Of a DNA stretch of 47,563 bases, positions 1 to 7,074 are shown piece by piece (positions within the stretch are counted from its first letter, which is position 1; each line of letters begins with the position of its first letter). The translations under genes were made by a program, and so were the position numbers. A model generated the notes under the pieces. The model was not told the origin of the DNA. It worked only from the letters and a program-made list of their open reading frames with translations, and searched no databases. Source of the DNA: an uncultured Collinsella sp. (lineage in GTDB: Bacteria; Actinomycetota; Coriobacteriia; Coriobacteriales; Coriobacteriaceae); assembly GCA_902494345.1 (NCBI GenBank), contig CABUSV010000017.1, positions 1 to 47,563 on the forward strand, in the 5' to 3' direction.

Positions 1-165
1 AAGCGCAAAGCCGTACTCCTGTACTATTTCGAGGGAATGAACGACACCGAGATTGCGAAGTTGTTCAATACATCGAGAAGCACGATACAGTACAGGCGGA
101 CAAGCTCTTTTGAGAAATTAAGAAAATATCTGGAGGAAAATGCTGATGAATGGGACGAATGGTAA
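1..165 (+). CDS. Sigma-70 region 4-like protein, C-terminal fragment (cut by window edge)
   Basis: The reading frame is open from base 1 and ends at a TAA at 163-165, giving 54 residues of a protein whose start lies outside the window. The visible part has the helix-turn-helix of sigma region 4: an EGMNDTEIAKLF helix followed by NTSRSTIQYRRTSSFEKLRKYL. Such short sigma-like proteins are typical of Tn916-like conjugative elements, where they sit just before a small helix-turn-helix gene. The overlapping remnant at 146-250 fits that arrangement. Base usage is more AT-rich than the genes to the right, which also suggests transfer. Whether the full gene is intact cannot be told from here. Confidence 0.7.
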   Translation, partial: KRKAVLLYYFEGMNDTEIAKLFNTSRSTIQYRRTSSFEKLRKYLEENADEWDEW

Positions 166-250
166 CGAACCCGGCTACCCGGAAAATGCCCTTGTTCCCT
201 ATCCTGTCATTGTGGCAGCGACAATGGTTGTCCGGCGTTTGCCCAGATAA
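146..250 (+). pseudogene. Remnant of a conjugative-element helix-turn-helix protein
   Basis: An ATG inside the end of the preceding gene opens a 34-residue frame containing ENALVPYPVIVAAT. This resembles the N-terminus of the small helix-turn-helix proteins that follow sigma-like genes in Tn916-type elements, where the usual continuation begins with Asn-Gly. Here the frame continues as MVVRRLPR and stops. A missing A near 224 would restore Asn-Gly, but similarity then ends at the palindromic repeat that begins around 240. I read it as a truncated relic joined to a repeat. The family assignment rests on memory of the motif. Confidence 0.5.
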
Positions 251-287
251 AACCTGCCAAAATGAACCTGTCCCTTTTTGGCAGGTT
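251..287. repeat. REP-like palindrome, family AACCTGCC, copy 1
   Basis: Perfect 12-bp arms, AACCTGCCAAAA at 251-262 and TTTTGGCAGGTT at 276-287, surround a loop containing CCTGTCCC. The right arm overlaps the stop codon of the leftward permease gene. Related copies lie at 3812-3857 (inverted) and 31553-31589. The hairpin could also serve as terminator for the permease transcript. Confidence 0.8.
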
Positions 288-3063
288 ACTCGGCGCTCTT
301 GAGGGCGCCGACCATGTCGATCTTATTGAGGGTGCGATTGGTAGCGAGGTTGACGATAAACGTAAAGGCAAAGGCCAGCAGCACGGATAGCACGTAGCTC
401 AGCGGCTCGACCTCAACGTCAAAGTACAGCGACGGCATCTGCAAAATGTAGGTAAAGCTCTCGGCCAGCAAGCCGCCCAGCGGTACGCCCAGTGCGGCTC
501 CAATCGCCGTAAGAATCAACGTCTCCTTGTTGACGTAATGGTGCACCTCGCCACGGCGAAAGCCCAGTACCTTGATGGTCGCTAGCTCGCGTTCGCGCTC
601 CGAAATATTCGTATTAGACAGCGTAAACACCACCACAAACGATAGGCACGCCGCCATAAAGGTCACAAGCACCACGACCGAATTGATAATCGTAAAGTTT
701 GCCTCATAGTTTTCCCAATGCTCGGCGGTACTCGACAGCGTAATCCACCCATCGCTCTTAAGACGGTTGGTAAACGCAATCTGATCGGTCGACGAACCCT
801 TAAGCAGCGCAAGGATGCCGTTAAGGCGTGCGCTTCGGCCAAACGCGCGCTCATAGGTGCCCTGCGTCATGTAAAGCGTGTTGCCCAGATAGTTGAGCGA
901 AATGTCGCTGATTTTAACCTTGGCAACATTGAGCGACGAATCCTGGACGTGCGCCGTATCACCCGGTTTGATCCCCAGCACCAGCTGAGAGCTCTTGCTC
1001 AAATACACATCCCCGTCACGCAGGGTGAGCGGTTCTTTGGACTCATCCTCAAGGCGAACATAGTTGTCCAGATCGTTCGTGCGGTCATCGGGCACCACGA
1101 TCAGCTGCACGGTCTCGCTCTTTCCGCCGAATGTAAAGGTGACGTTGTCGGTCATAATCGGCAGCGTCGAAGTCACGGTCACGTTGGAATCATTGGCCGC
1201 GCTGCGCCCATCGAGCGCCGCGCACGCCTGCGTAAAGTCATCGGGGTTGGCGACCGCCAGCAGGTCATAACGCGTGATATGTCCGTACTGCTTGGGCGAA
1301 AGCGCGACCGACGTGTCGCGAATGCCCATACCGCAGATCACAAGCGCGGTACAACCCGCGATGCCAAAGATGGTCATAAAGGCACGCTTTTTGTAGCGGA
1401 ACAGGTTACGCGCTGCCACCTTATTCAAAAAGCCCATGCGGCGCCAGATAAAGCTGATACGCTCGAGCAAGATACGCGAGCCGGCGCGCGGGGCCTTGGG
1501 GCGCATGAGCGAGGCTGGGGTCTCGGCCATCTCGTGGCGGCAGGCGATAATCGTGGCGCCCACCACGCCCACGGCAAACAGCGCCACCGACACGATCGAC
1601 GACACGATGTCGTACGAAAGCAGCATCTGGGGCAGTGAGTACATGTCGTCGAACACCGTAAACAAGAACAGCGGCAGGCCCACAAATCCGATGATGTTAC
1701 CGAGTACGCCGCCAATCAGACACGCCCACAGCGAGTAGTCCACATATTTGGACAGGATACGCCCGCGTGAATAGCCGAGCGCCTTGTACAGGCCGATAAG
1801 CGTGCGCTCCTCCTCGACCATACGTGTGGCGGTGGTGAGGCTGATGAGCACGGCGACGATAAAGAAGATGAACGGGAACACCGTGGCGATGGCCTCAATT
1901 GACGAGCTATCGCTCTCGACGCTCGAGTAGCTTGCGATATTGCCGCGGTCTTGGATGTACCAGGTGCATTCTCCCAGGTCAGAGAGGTCGGCGCGGGCAT
2001 CGGCAAACTGCTGGTCGGCGGCGGCACGGCGCTGGTCCAGGTCGGCTTGTGCCTGCGCACGCTCGTCGCTGCCCTCGGCCATACGGTCAATGTTGCCCTG
2101 TTCAATCCCAAAGAGCATATTCGTCTGGCGCTCGGCCGCATCCAAGCTTGCCGGCGTGTCGACCGTCAGCTCCTGAGCGCGCGCCTTCTCACGCTCCTCG
2201 CGGATCTTCTCGATATTGCCCTTGACCTCATTGATCTTTGCCGTGTAGGCATTCGAATAGGAGTTGAGGCTCTTGGCTCCTTCAACGATCACGTGGACAG
2301 CGGAGTAGGAAGAAGATGTCGCGGCATCCTCGCTCACATAGAACTTATAGTCCGCCGCCGAAGCAGCGCGAAAGGCGTTGACCGTCGAGTCGGAGCTCAC
2401 GTCGGTGGGATCGAGAACCTCGGCCGTAATGGTGTAATCGCCCGCGGCAAACTGGTCCTTGGCGCTTTGGTTCGACGAGCTCGCGTCATTGGCGGCAAAA
2501 CTCACCGTATCGCCGATTTTCTTGCCCGAAGCCTTCAAGAACTTCGAAGTCACCGCGACCTCACCGGCGCTCTCGGGCAAATCGCCGCTCACCAGCACCG
2601 GTTGATCGATATTCTCCTTGGAAAGACTCTGCACGACCACGCGCTCGCGCGTTGTACCCACGGCGGTGTAGGCGGTCTCGGTGTAGATGCCCTCGGCCGT
2701 CTCGACGCCGTCGACCTCTTGAATGGCTGCAAGATCGTCGCGCGTAAGGCCATAGGTCGACTGCACGTTAATGTCATAGACATTCTGCTGGTCAAAGTAA
2801 GCATCGACCGAATCGCGCAGGTCCTCGCAACCCGCCTTAAGACCGCACATCACGCTCACGCCGAGCGCGGTGATCACGACGATAGACAAGAAGCGTTTGA
2901 GGCTGCCGCGAACCGTGCGGTAGATGCCACGGCGGAAAACCGTCGGCACCATGTCGTTTGAGCTTTGGGCGGTGCGATAGGTCGTAAAATCCTGCGCGCG
3001 CTCCGTGTTCTGCGCGTCGCGGCGTTGGCTGTTTTGGCGGTCCTGATCCATGGGCGCTACCAC
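286..3063 (-). CDS. ABC transporter permease, two FtsX-like domains
   Basis: This 925-residue membrane protein starts with a hydrophilic tail, then a first membrane helix (about residues 58-75, FLSIVVITALGVSVMCGL). A long extracytoplasmic region follows, with a charged, probably coiled-coil stretch near 280-355. Next come a three-helix FtsX block (about 390-510), a second extracytoplasmic domain and a final FtsX block near the C-terminus. This is the architecture of large LolC/MacB-like permeases that move lipids, peptides or drugs by mechanotransmission. Its substrate is unknown. The GTG start at 3063 overlaps the end of the ATPase gene by 7 bp, so translation is probably coupled; an ATG at 3051 is a possible alternative start. 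Confidence 0.88.
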   Translation of the reverse strand: MVAPMDQDRQNSQRRDAQNTERAQDFTTYRTAQSSNDMVPTVFRRGIYRTVRGSLKRFLSIVVITALGVSVMCGLKAGCEDLRDSVDAYFDQQNVYDINVQSTYGLTRDDLAAIQEVDGVETAEGIYTETAYTAVGTTRERVVVQSLSKENIDQPVLVSGDLPESAGEVAVTSKFLKASGKKIGDTVSFAANDASSSNQSAKDQFAAGDYTITAEVLDPTDVSSDSTVNAFRAASAADYKFYVSEDAATSSSYSAVHVIVEGAKSLNSYSNAYTAKINEVKGNIEKIREEREKARAQELTVDTPASLDAAERQTNMLFGIEQGNIDRMAEGSDERAQAQADLDQRRAAADQQFADARADLSDLGECTWYIQDRGNIASYSSVESDSSSIEAIATVFPFIFFIVAVLISLTTATRMVEEERTLIGLYKALGYSRGRILSKYVDYSLWACLIGGVLGNIIGFVGLPLFLFTVFDDMYSLPQMLLSYDIVSSIVSVALFAVGVVGATIIACRHEMAETPASLMRPKAPRAGSRILLERISFIWRRMGFLNKVAARNLFRYKKRAFMTIFGIAGCTALVICGMGIRDTSVALSPKQYGHITRYDLLAVANPDDFTQACAALDGRSAANDSNVTVTSTLPIMTDNVTFTFGGKSETVQLIVVPDDRTNDLDNYVRLEDESKEPLTLRDGDVYLSKSSQLVLGIKPGDTAHVQDSSLNVAKVKISDISLNYLGNTLYMTQGTYERAFGRSARLNGILALLKGSSTDQIAFTNRLKSDGWITLSSTAEHWENYEANFTIINSVVVLVTFMAACLSFVVVFTLSNTNISERERELATIKVLGFRRGEVHHYVNKETLILTAIGAALGVPLGGLLAESFTYILQMPSLYFDVEVEPLSYVLSVLLAFAFTFIVNLATNRTLNKIDMVGALKSAE

Positions 3064-3758
3064 TCGATCGTCTCGATCGGCACGGGATTTTGCTGGACCG
3101 TCTCGCTCTCCACGCGGCCGTTCTTAAAGCGAATCAAGCGATCGGCCATGGGCGCCAGCGCGGAGTTGTGAGTGATAATGATGACCGTAATGCCCTGCTT
3201 GCGGCAGGTGTCCTGCAGCAACTGCAAAATCTGCTTGCCGGTTTTGTAGTCGAGTGCGCCCGTGGGCTCGTCGCACAGAAGCAGCTTGGGATTCTTGGCC
3301 AGTGCGCGGGCGATGGACACGCGCTGCTGCTCGCCGCCCGAAAGCTGTGCCGGAAAATTGCCCAGGCGCTCGCCCAGACCAACCTGGTGAAGCGTCTGTT
3401 CGGCATCGAGCGAATCGGGGCAGATCTGAGCTGCGAGCTCGACGTTTTCGAGCGCCGTCAGGTTGGGGACCAGATTGTAGAACTGGAAAACAAAGCCGAC
3501 GTCGGCGCGGCGGTATTCCACGAGCTGCGCCTCGTTGGAGGAGCTCACGTCGCGCCCGTCCACCGTCACGGTGCCAGAGGTTACCGTATCCATGCCGCCC
3601 AGGATATTGAGCGCCGTGGTCTTCCCGGCACCCGAAGCACCCAGAATGATGGCGAGCTCGCCACGCTCGACCGTAAAGCTCGCGCCGTCGAGTGCATGAA
3701 TGCGGGCATCGCCCTCGCCGTATGCTTTGATGACGTCTTTGAATTCGATATAGGCCAT
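3057..3758 (-). CDS. ABC transporter ATP-binding protein (LolD/MacB type)
   Basis: A 233-residue nucleotide-binding subunit. It carries Walker A GASGAGKTT (about residue 40), the Q-loop in FVFQFYNLVP, the signature LSGGEQQR, Walker B LLLCDEPTGALD with its catalytic Glu, and an ITHNS switch histidine. The TGALD form is typical of ATPases that partner FtsX-like permeases. It is the first gene of a two-gene leftward operon and overlaps the permease start. The start ATG has only a weak ribosome site (GGGAACC), and a TAATACT-like -10 lies about 35 bp upstream. No regulator is adjacent. Confidence 0.92.
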   Translation of the reverse strand: MAYIEFKDVIKAYGEGDARIHALDGASFTVERGELAIILGASGAGKTTALNILGGMDTVTSGTVTVDGRDVSSSNEAQLVEYRRADVGFVFQFYNLVPNLTALENVELAAQICPDSLDAEQTLHQVGLGERLGNFPAQLSGGEQQRVSIARALAKNPKLLLCDEPTGALDYKTGKQILQLLQDTCRKQGITVIIITHNSALAPMADRLIRFKNGRVESETVQQNPVPIETIEW

Positions 3759-3811
3759 CGATCGGTTCCCATCTGGTCGGATAACTCTTTAGTATTACCC
3801 ATTTCGCACCG

Positions 3812-3857
3812 ACCAAAAAGGGACAGGTTCATTTTGGCAGGTTTTATATGGGGAAAC
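3812..3857. repeat. REP-like palindrome, family AACCTGCC, copy 2 (inverted)
   Basis: Read on the minus strand this matches the copy at 251-287 and its flank: CGTTTCCCC, then ATAAAACCTGCCAAAATG, then AACCTGTCCCTTTTTGG. The outer arm is degraded (GACC instead of GGCAGG). With the first copy it brackets the ABC transporter operon as an inverted pair. Confidence 0.75.
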
Positions 3858-3959
3858 GGCAGTCATAGATGAGGCGCCGGGAAGGCAGAGAAATCATCGA
3901 CGGGGTCAGGCCGACCGCCAAACACCACGCACGCATCTCAATCTGTCAGCCAAATTATT

Positions 3960-3988
3960 CGAACAGCTGTTCGTTTCTATGATATGAT
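3960..3988 (+). promoter_or_regulatory. SOS (LexA) box overlapping the promoter of the GyrI-like gene
   Basis: CGAACAGCTGTTCG at 3960-3973 is an exact match to the CGAAC-N4-GTTCG operator used by LexA in Gram-positive bacteria and actinobacteria. It is followed by overlapping -10 candidates, TATGAT at 3978-3983 and 3983-3988. The box therefore covers the -35 region. The gene start is 42 bp past the second -10. Confidence 0.75.
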
Positions 3989-4029
3989 TCCGTTATCTAA
4001 GCAGGCCAATACGCAGAAAGGCGGCCAAC

Positions 4030-4668
4030 ATGGCGTTCGACTTTAAGAAGGAATGCAAGGAGCTCTACAAACCTGCAAGCAAGCCGAGTATCGTAACTGT
4101 CCCGCCTATGAGCTACGTTGCCGTTCGCGGAAAGGGCGACCCAAATACTGAAGGTGGCGAGTATCAAAACGCCCTGCCGCTGCTTTACGGCATCGCCTAT
4201 ACCGTCAAGATGTCGAAGAAAGGCTCAAGGAGTATCGAGGGCTATTTCGACTTTGTGGTACCGCCGCTCGAGGGTTTCTGGTGGCAAGACTCCCCGAGCG
4301 GCGACATCGATTATGTACGCAAGGACGATTTCAACTTTATCTCGTGCATCCGCCTGCCCGATTTCGTCAGCCGAGATGATTTTGACTGGGCAGTCGCGGA
4401 AGCCACGACCAAAAAGAAACTGGACTTTTCCGCCGTCGAGCTGCTTAAAGTTGACGAGGGTCTCTGCGTTCAATGCATGCATACCGGACCCTATGACAGC
4501 GAGCCGGCAACCGTAAACGCCATGCATGAATACACGGCCGAGCAGGGCTATGTCCCCGACTTCTCAGACACCCGTTTACACCACGAAATCTATCTCTCCG
4601 ATCCACGCAAATGTGCACCGGAGAAACTTAAGACCGTGGTTCGTCATCCTATCAAGCGTGCTGAATAG
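4030..4668 (+). CDS. GyrI-like small-molecule-binding domain protein
   Basis: A 212-residue soluble protein of the GyrI-like (SbmC/AraC effector-binding) superfamily. Features seen are VTVPPMSYVAVRGKGDPN at the N-terminus, a YFDFVVPPLEGFWW strand pair and a C-terminal region ending LSDPRKCAPEKLKTVVRHP, as in stand-alone GyrI-like proteins. No DNA-binding domain is present. Start ATG 4030 follows AAAGGCGG. In Escherichia coli the relative SbmC (GyrI) protects DNA gyrase and is SOS-induced; the SOS box upstream suggests the same logic here. Some relatives are cyclopropanoid hydrolases, so the biochemical role is open. Confidence 0.8.
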   Translation: MAFDFKKECKELYKPASKPSIVTVPPMSYVAVRGKGDPNTEGGEYQNALPLLYGIAYTVKMSKKGSRSIEGYFDFVVPPLEGFWWQDSPSGDIDYVRKDDFNFISCIRLPDFVSRDDFDWAVAEATTKKKLDFSAVELLKVDEGLCVQCMHTGPYDSEPATVNAMHEYTAEQGYVPDFSDTRLHHEIYLSDPRKCAPEKLKTVVRHPIKRAE

Positions 4669-4740
4669 CGTGGAACGCTGCCCCGCGCATCAGGTTTTAG
4701 GCCAGTCAACCAGCCACTCCAAGGTCATCCGGCAGTTTCC

Positions 4741-4767
4741 TTGACGCTGGCTACCGCATCTTATAAT
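4741..4767 (+). promoter_or_regulatory. Promoter upstream of the ClC-type gene
   Basis: TTGACG at 4741-4746 and a perfect TATAAT at 4762-4767 are separated by 15 bp, slightly short. Transcription would start near 4774, just before the hairpin at 4781-4824. Confidence 0.6.
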
Positions 4768-4780
4768 CTTGTATTACTAA

Positions 4781-4824
4781 AGCTGGAAAGCCTCTCAACG
4801 ATGCGCAACTCCAGCTCTTTTTTT
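4781..4824 (+). terminator. Intrinsic terminator in the ClC leader
   Basis: AGCTGGA (4781-4787) pairs with TCCAGCT (4810-4816) across a 22-nt loop and is followed by C and seven T (4818-4824). It lies between a good promoter and the ClC start codon, so it may act as a leader attenuator. It could also simply end transcripts from the GyrI-like gene. Confidence 0.6.
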
Positions 4825-4837
4825 ATCAAGAGAGCAA

Positions 4838-5596
4838 GTGTCGGAAAGCAAAATGTCAGAAAGCAGCGCATCGAGCAGAATCAAACGCCTGCTCAACGCC
4901 TATAGCGGTCTCGTGCTCATGGGTGCTGCCGGAATCCCCGTCGGCATTATCGTTGGCGCCGTCTGTGCGCTCTTTGGACGCGTGCTTCTGGCGATCGGCA
5001 CCATCCGCGACGAGCACATCGTACTGCTCCTTCCCTTCCTCGCCCTCATGGGCTTGGCCATCGTATTTGCCTACCGCACCTGGGGCAAAGGCACCGATCG
5101 GGGCATGAGCCTGGTATTCGACGTAGGCCACGGGCGCGAAGACGCCATCTCCCCGCGCCTGGTGCCGCTCGTTATGCTGAGCGCGTGGGGAACGCACCTC
5201 TTTGGCGGCAGTGCGGAACGCGAGGGCGTAGCGGTGCAGATCGGCGCCACCATCTCACATTGGATCGGCCGACGCCCGCCTTTCCGAGACCCCGGCAACA
5301 CGTTTTTGCGTATTGGCATGGCTGCCGGCTTTGCCGGGCTCTTTCGAACGCCACTCGCCGCCACGGTCTTTGCTATCGAAGTACTGGTCGCAGGACGCAT
5401 GGAATACCGCGCGCTGTTTCCCACGCTGGGATACGCCGCCGTCTTTGACAGCGCCACCAATACGCTGCTCGCACCCATCCTTATTGGCTGCGAAGTCTTC
5501 GGCATTGGCAACCTGCCGATGTTCTTTATTGTCTGCGTCGTGGCCTACCTGTTCAACATGGATAAGTCGATCTACGCCCTGCAAGAGCAAGCGTAG
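4838..5596 (+). CDS. ClC-family chloride channel, short (probably C-terminally truncated)
   Basis: Membrane protein of 252 residues from GTG 4838, or 247 from ATG 4853, which has GGAAAG in front. It contains the ClC selectivity/gating block as GGSAEREGVAVQIG, retaining the glutamate of the family's GREGP motif, followed by GFAGLFRTPLAATVFAIEVL. These are hallmarks of the ErIC-like bacterial ClC branch. Family members are usually about 400 residues. Here the protein ends after LFNMDKSIYALQEQA, so the second half that carries the conserved Tyr and the remaining helices is missing. A block of tandem repeats begins right after the stop, suggesting deletion. It may be a decaying gene. Confidence 0.72.
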   Translation: MSESKMSESSASSRIKRLLNAYSGLVLMGAAGIPVGIIVGAVCALFGRVLLAIGTIRDEHIVLLLPFLALMGLAIVFAYRTWGKGTDRGMSLVFDVGHGREDAISPRLVPLVMLSAWGTHLFGGSAEREGVAVQIGATISHWIGRRPPFRDPGNTFLRIGMAAGFAGLFRTPLAATVFAIEVLVAGRMEYRALFPTLGYAAVFDSATNTLLAPILIGCEVFGIGNLPMFFIVCVVAYLFNMDKSIYALQEQA

Positions 5597-5650
5597 ATAG
5601 ATGTCCAAGCAGGTGGTCTCAACCGGAAACGGCGCCCCACTCTGAGGCTG

Positions 5651-5769
5651 TATTCCGGGAAACGGTTTCCGCTTGGGACGCCATTCGGAAAGCGCACCCC
5701 GCTTTAAAACGGAATTCCGGGACGTGGTTTCCGTCTGAGCCTCCATTCGGAAAGCGCGTCCCGTTCTTT
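5651..5769. repeat. Two tandem repeats of about 62 bp
   Basis: Two degenerate units begin at ATTCCGGG (5652 and 5714). Each contains GGTTTCCG, then a CCATTCGGAAAGCGC block. A third, partial unit may precede them (5613-5650). Each unit has internal dyads such as GGAAACGGTTTCC. They fill the gap between the short ClC gene and ogt, whose transcripts converge here. Confidence 0.65.
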
Positions 5770-5802
5770 CACAGCGTCTTGGCTATGCAAAGTGCTCGGG
5801 CA

Positions 5803-6381
5803 CTATTCCTCGTACGCGCCCTCAAGCCGAAGCAGCCACTCCTTGCGATCAAGCCCGCCGGCATATCCGTTGAGCGAACCATCGGCGGCAACTACGCGAT
5901 GGCATGGCACGATGATCGAAATGGGATTACGCGCAACCGCAGCCCCCACCGCACGAGGAGACACAACAGGGTCCTCATTCCCCGGAACCCGGTGGCGGGC
6001 GGCGACACGAAGCGCAATCTCGCCATACGTAGCGACCTCGCCACGCGGAATTGAAAGCAGCTCGTACCAAACTTCACGCTGAAACGCCGTGCCAATCATA
6101 TGCAACGGCGGCGTAAACCGAGGCTCCTGCCCCGCAAAATAAGCATTCAGCCAAGCCCATGAACGCTCGAGCACCGAAGATGCCGCACCGTTTGCCGGAC
6201 CTACCGACGACATGCCACCAGTGCCGGAAACCGCATCGGCGCCTGCGACACGTTCGGAGTCTTCCCGAAGCAGCGTAGAGCCAAAGTGCTCCTGCCCGTC
6301 GAACCAAAGCCCCGTCAAACCGCGGCCATCAGCGGCAAGCAAGATTTCGCCCAAAGGCGAAGCAAATGTCGTCGTGACCAC
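5803..6381 (-). CDS. ogt: Methylated-DNA-[protein]-cysteine S-methyltransferase
   Basis: A 192-residue suicide alkyltransferase that moves O6-alkyl groups from guanine to its own cysteine. The active site is IIVPCHRVVAADGSLNGYAGG, with the PCHRV motif. The preceding FQREVWYELLSIPRGEVATYGEIA is the DNA-binding helix-turn-helix with its conserved Arg finger region. The N-terminal domain (MVTTTFASPLGEILLAADG) is of the short Ogt type. It starts at GTG 6381, six bases after AAAGGAG. It converges with the ClC gene and is separated from asd by about 690 bp of repeats. Confidence 0.95.
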   Translation of the reverse strand: MVTTTFASPLGEILLAADGRGLTGLWFDGQEHFGSTLLREDSERVAGADAVSGTGGMSSVGPANGAASSVLERSWAWLNAYFAGQEPRFTPPLHMIGTAFQREVWYELLSIPRGEVATYGEIALRVAARHRVPGNEDPVVSPRAVGAAVARNPISIIVPCHRVVAADGSLNGYAGGLDRKEWLLRLEGAYEE

Positions 6382-6543
6382 CAGCGGCTCCTTTCAAAAC
6401 TTCGCAAACATAATACCGCGAACTGTGCAGACAACCCCCGCAGATACACTCGGACAGACTCGATTGTCCAAGGGAGGGCGTTTTCCCTCTCAATATCGAC
6501 CGATACCGAGTCAAAACGCCCAAAACGATGTCCGGCAAAAACG

Positions 6544-6721
6544 AAGGTGAATGGTTTTCCGGGAAGTGAACGAGTAAAACTAGAGCCCCGAAGCATTCGC
6601 ATTTTTTGATTGCAAAACAGCAGGATTCATGCAATAAAACCGCAGGAAATGGCGACCAAAATATGCCGATGCTTCAAGGGTCCAAAATAGGTCATTCACT
6701 TCCCGGGAAACCATTCACCTT
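6544..6721. mobile_element. MITE-like element with 30-bp terminal inverted repeats
   Basis: The ends 6544-6573 and 6692-6721 are inverted copies matching at 28 of 30 positions (each contains GAATGG or CATTC and a TTCCCGG core). Inside, GAAGCATTCGCATTTTTTG pairs with CAAAATATGCCGATGCTTC at 16 of 19 positions. The whole 178 bp can fold into one long hairpin. It has no ORF of its own. No clear target-site duplication is visible. The 160 bp between ogt and this element hold nothing I can name. Confidence 0.55.
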
Positions 6722-6734
6722 TGATTCGCACTAA

Positions 6735-6838
6735 CCCCAAAGTCACCCCAGGCAGCAGGCGCAGCGCGCCGCGGCTCCCGGCCGCGCCCCAAAGTCCCCC
6801 AAGGCGGCAGGCGCAAAGCGCCGGGGCCGCCGCCGGGA
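6735..6838. repeat. GC-rich 52-bp tandem duplication
   Basis: CCCCAAAGTC starts a 52-bp unit at 6735 and again at 6787; both continue with a GGC(A/G)GCAGGCGC block. On the minus strand the two units would encode similar peptides (LPPWGTLGRG and PAAWGDFGVS). No start signal or domain supports a real gene. Confidence 0.5.
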
Positions 6839-6934
6839 CTAGGGCCTGCAACGGCCACGTGCCCCCACATCAGCCCAGCGGCCCCAACCAACAACGACCC
6901 CATCGCAAGCCACTCGCAACAACGTCACCGCAGA

Positions 6935-7060
6935 CGGGGGCCGGGCTTAGTTTTCAGAACACTCCGCAGACCAGTGTGGCGCCTTGTCCGCAGCTCCGAA
7001 GGAGCAGGGCAAGGCGCCGCACATGGTCGAGGACGTTTTGAAAGCTCAGCCCGGCCCCCG
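6935..7060 (+). repeat. Nested palindrome with TTCCGCA/AGGAC-type core, copy 1
   Basis: Outer arms of about 24 bp (CGGGGGCCGGGCTTAG at 6935 and its near complement ending at 7060) enclose ACTCCGCAG. An inner stem follows (ACCAGTGTGGCGCCTTG with CAAGGCGCCGCACATGGT), carrying an AT bulge, and then CGAGGACGTTTTG. The loop is GCTCCGAAGGAGC. It lies 14 bp beyond the stop of asd. See the copies at 11365, 12397, 23350 and 39530. Confidence 0.8.
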
Positions 7061-7074
7061 CCGGACAGGTCACA

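Noticed and set aside
4774..4837. Fluoride riboswitch in the ClC leader
   Set aside because: The leader is too short and lacks the conserved crcB-motif segments. Only a simple terminator hairpin is visible.
5597..5640. Frameshift continuing the ClC protein downstream
   Set aside because: No frame after 5596 encodes recognisable ClC C-terminal helices; repeats begin at once.
5651..5769. CRISPR array
   Set aside because: Only two degenerate adjacent units without spacers, and no cas genes in the window.
6721..7041. 106-codon plus-strand frame between ogt and asd
   Set aside because: It crosses a tandem repeat and half of a nested palindrome, with Pro/Arg/Gln-biased composition and no start signal.
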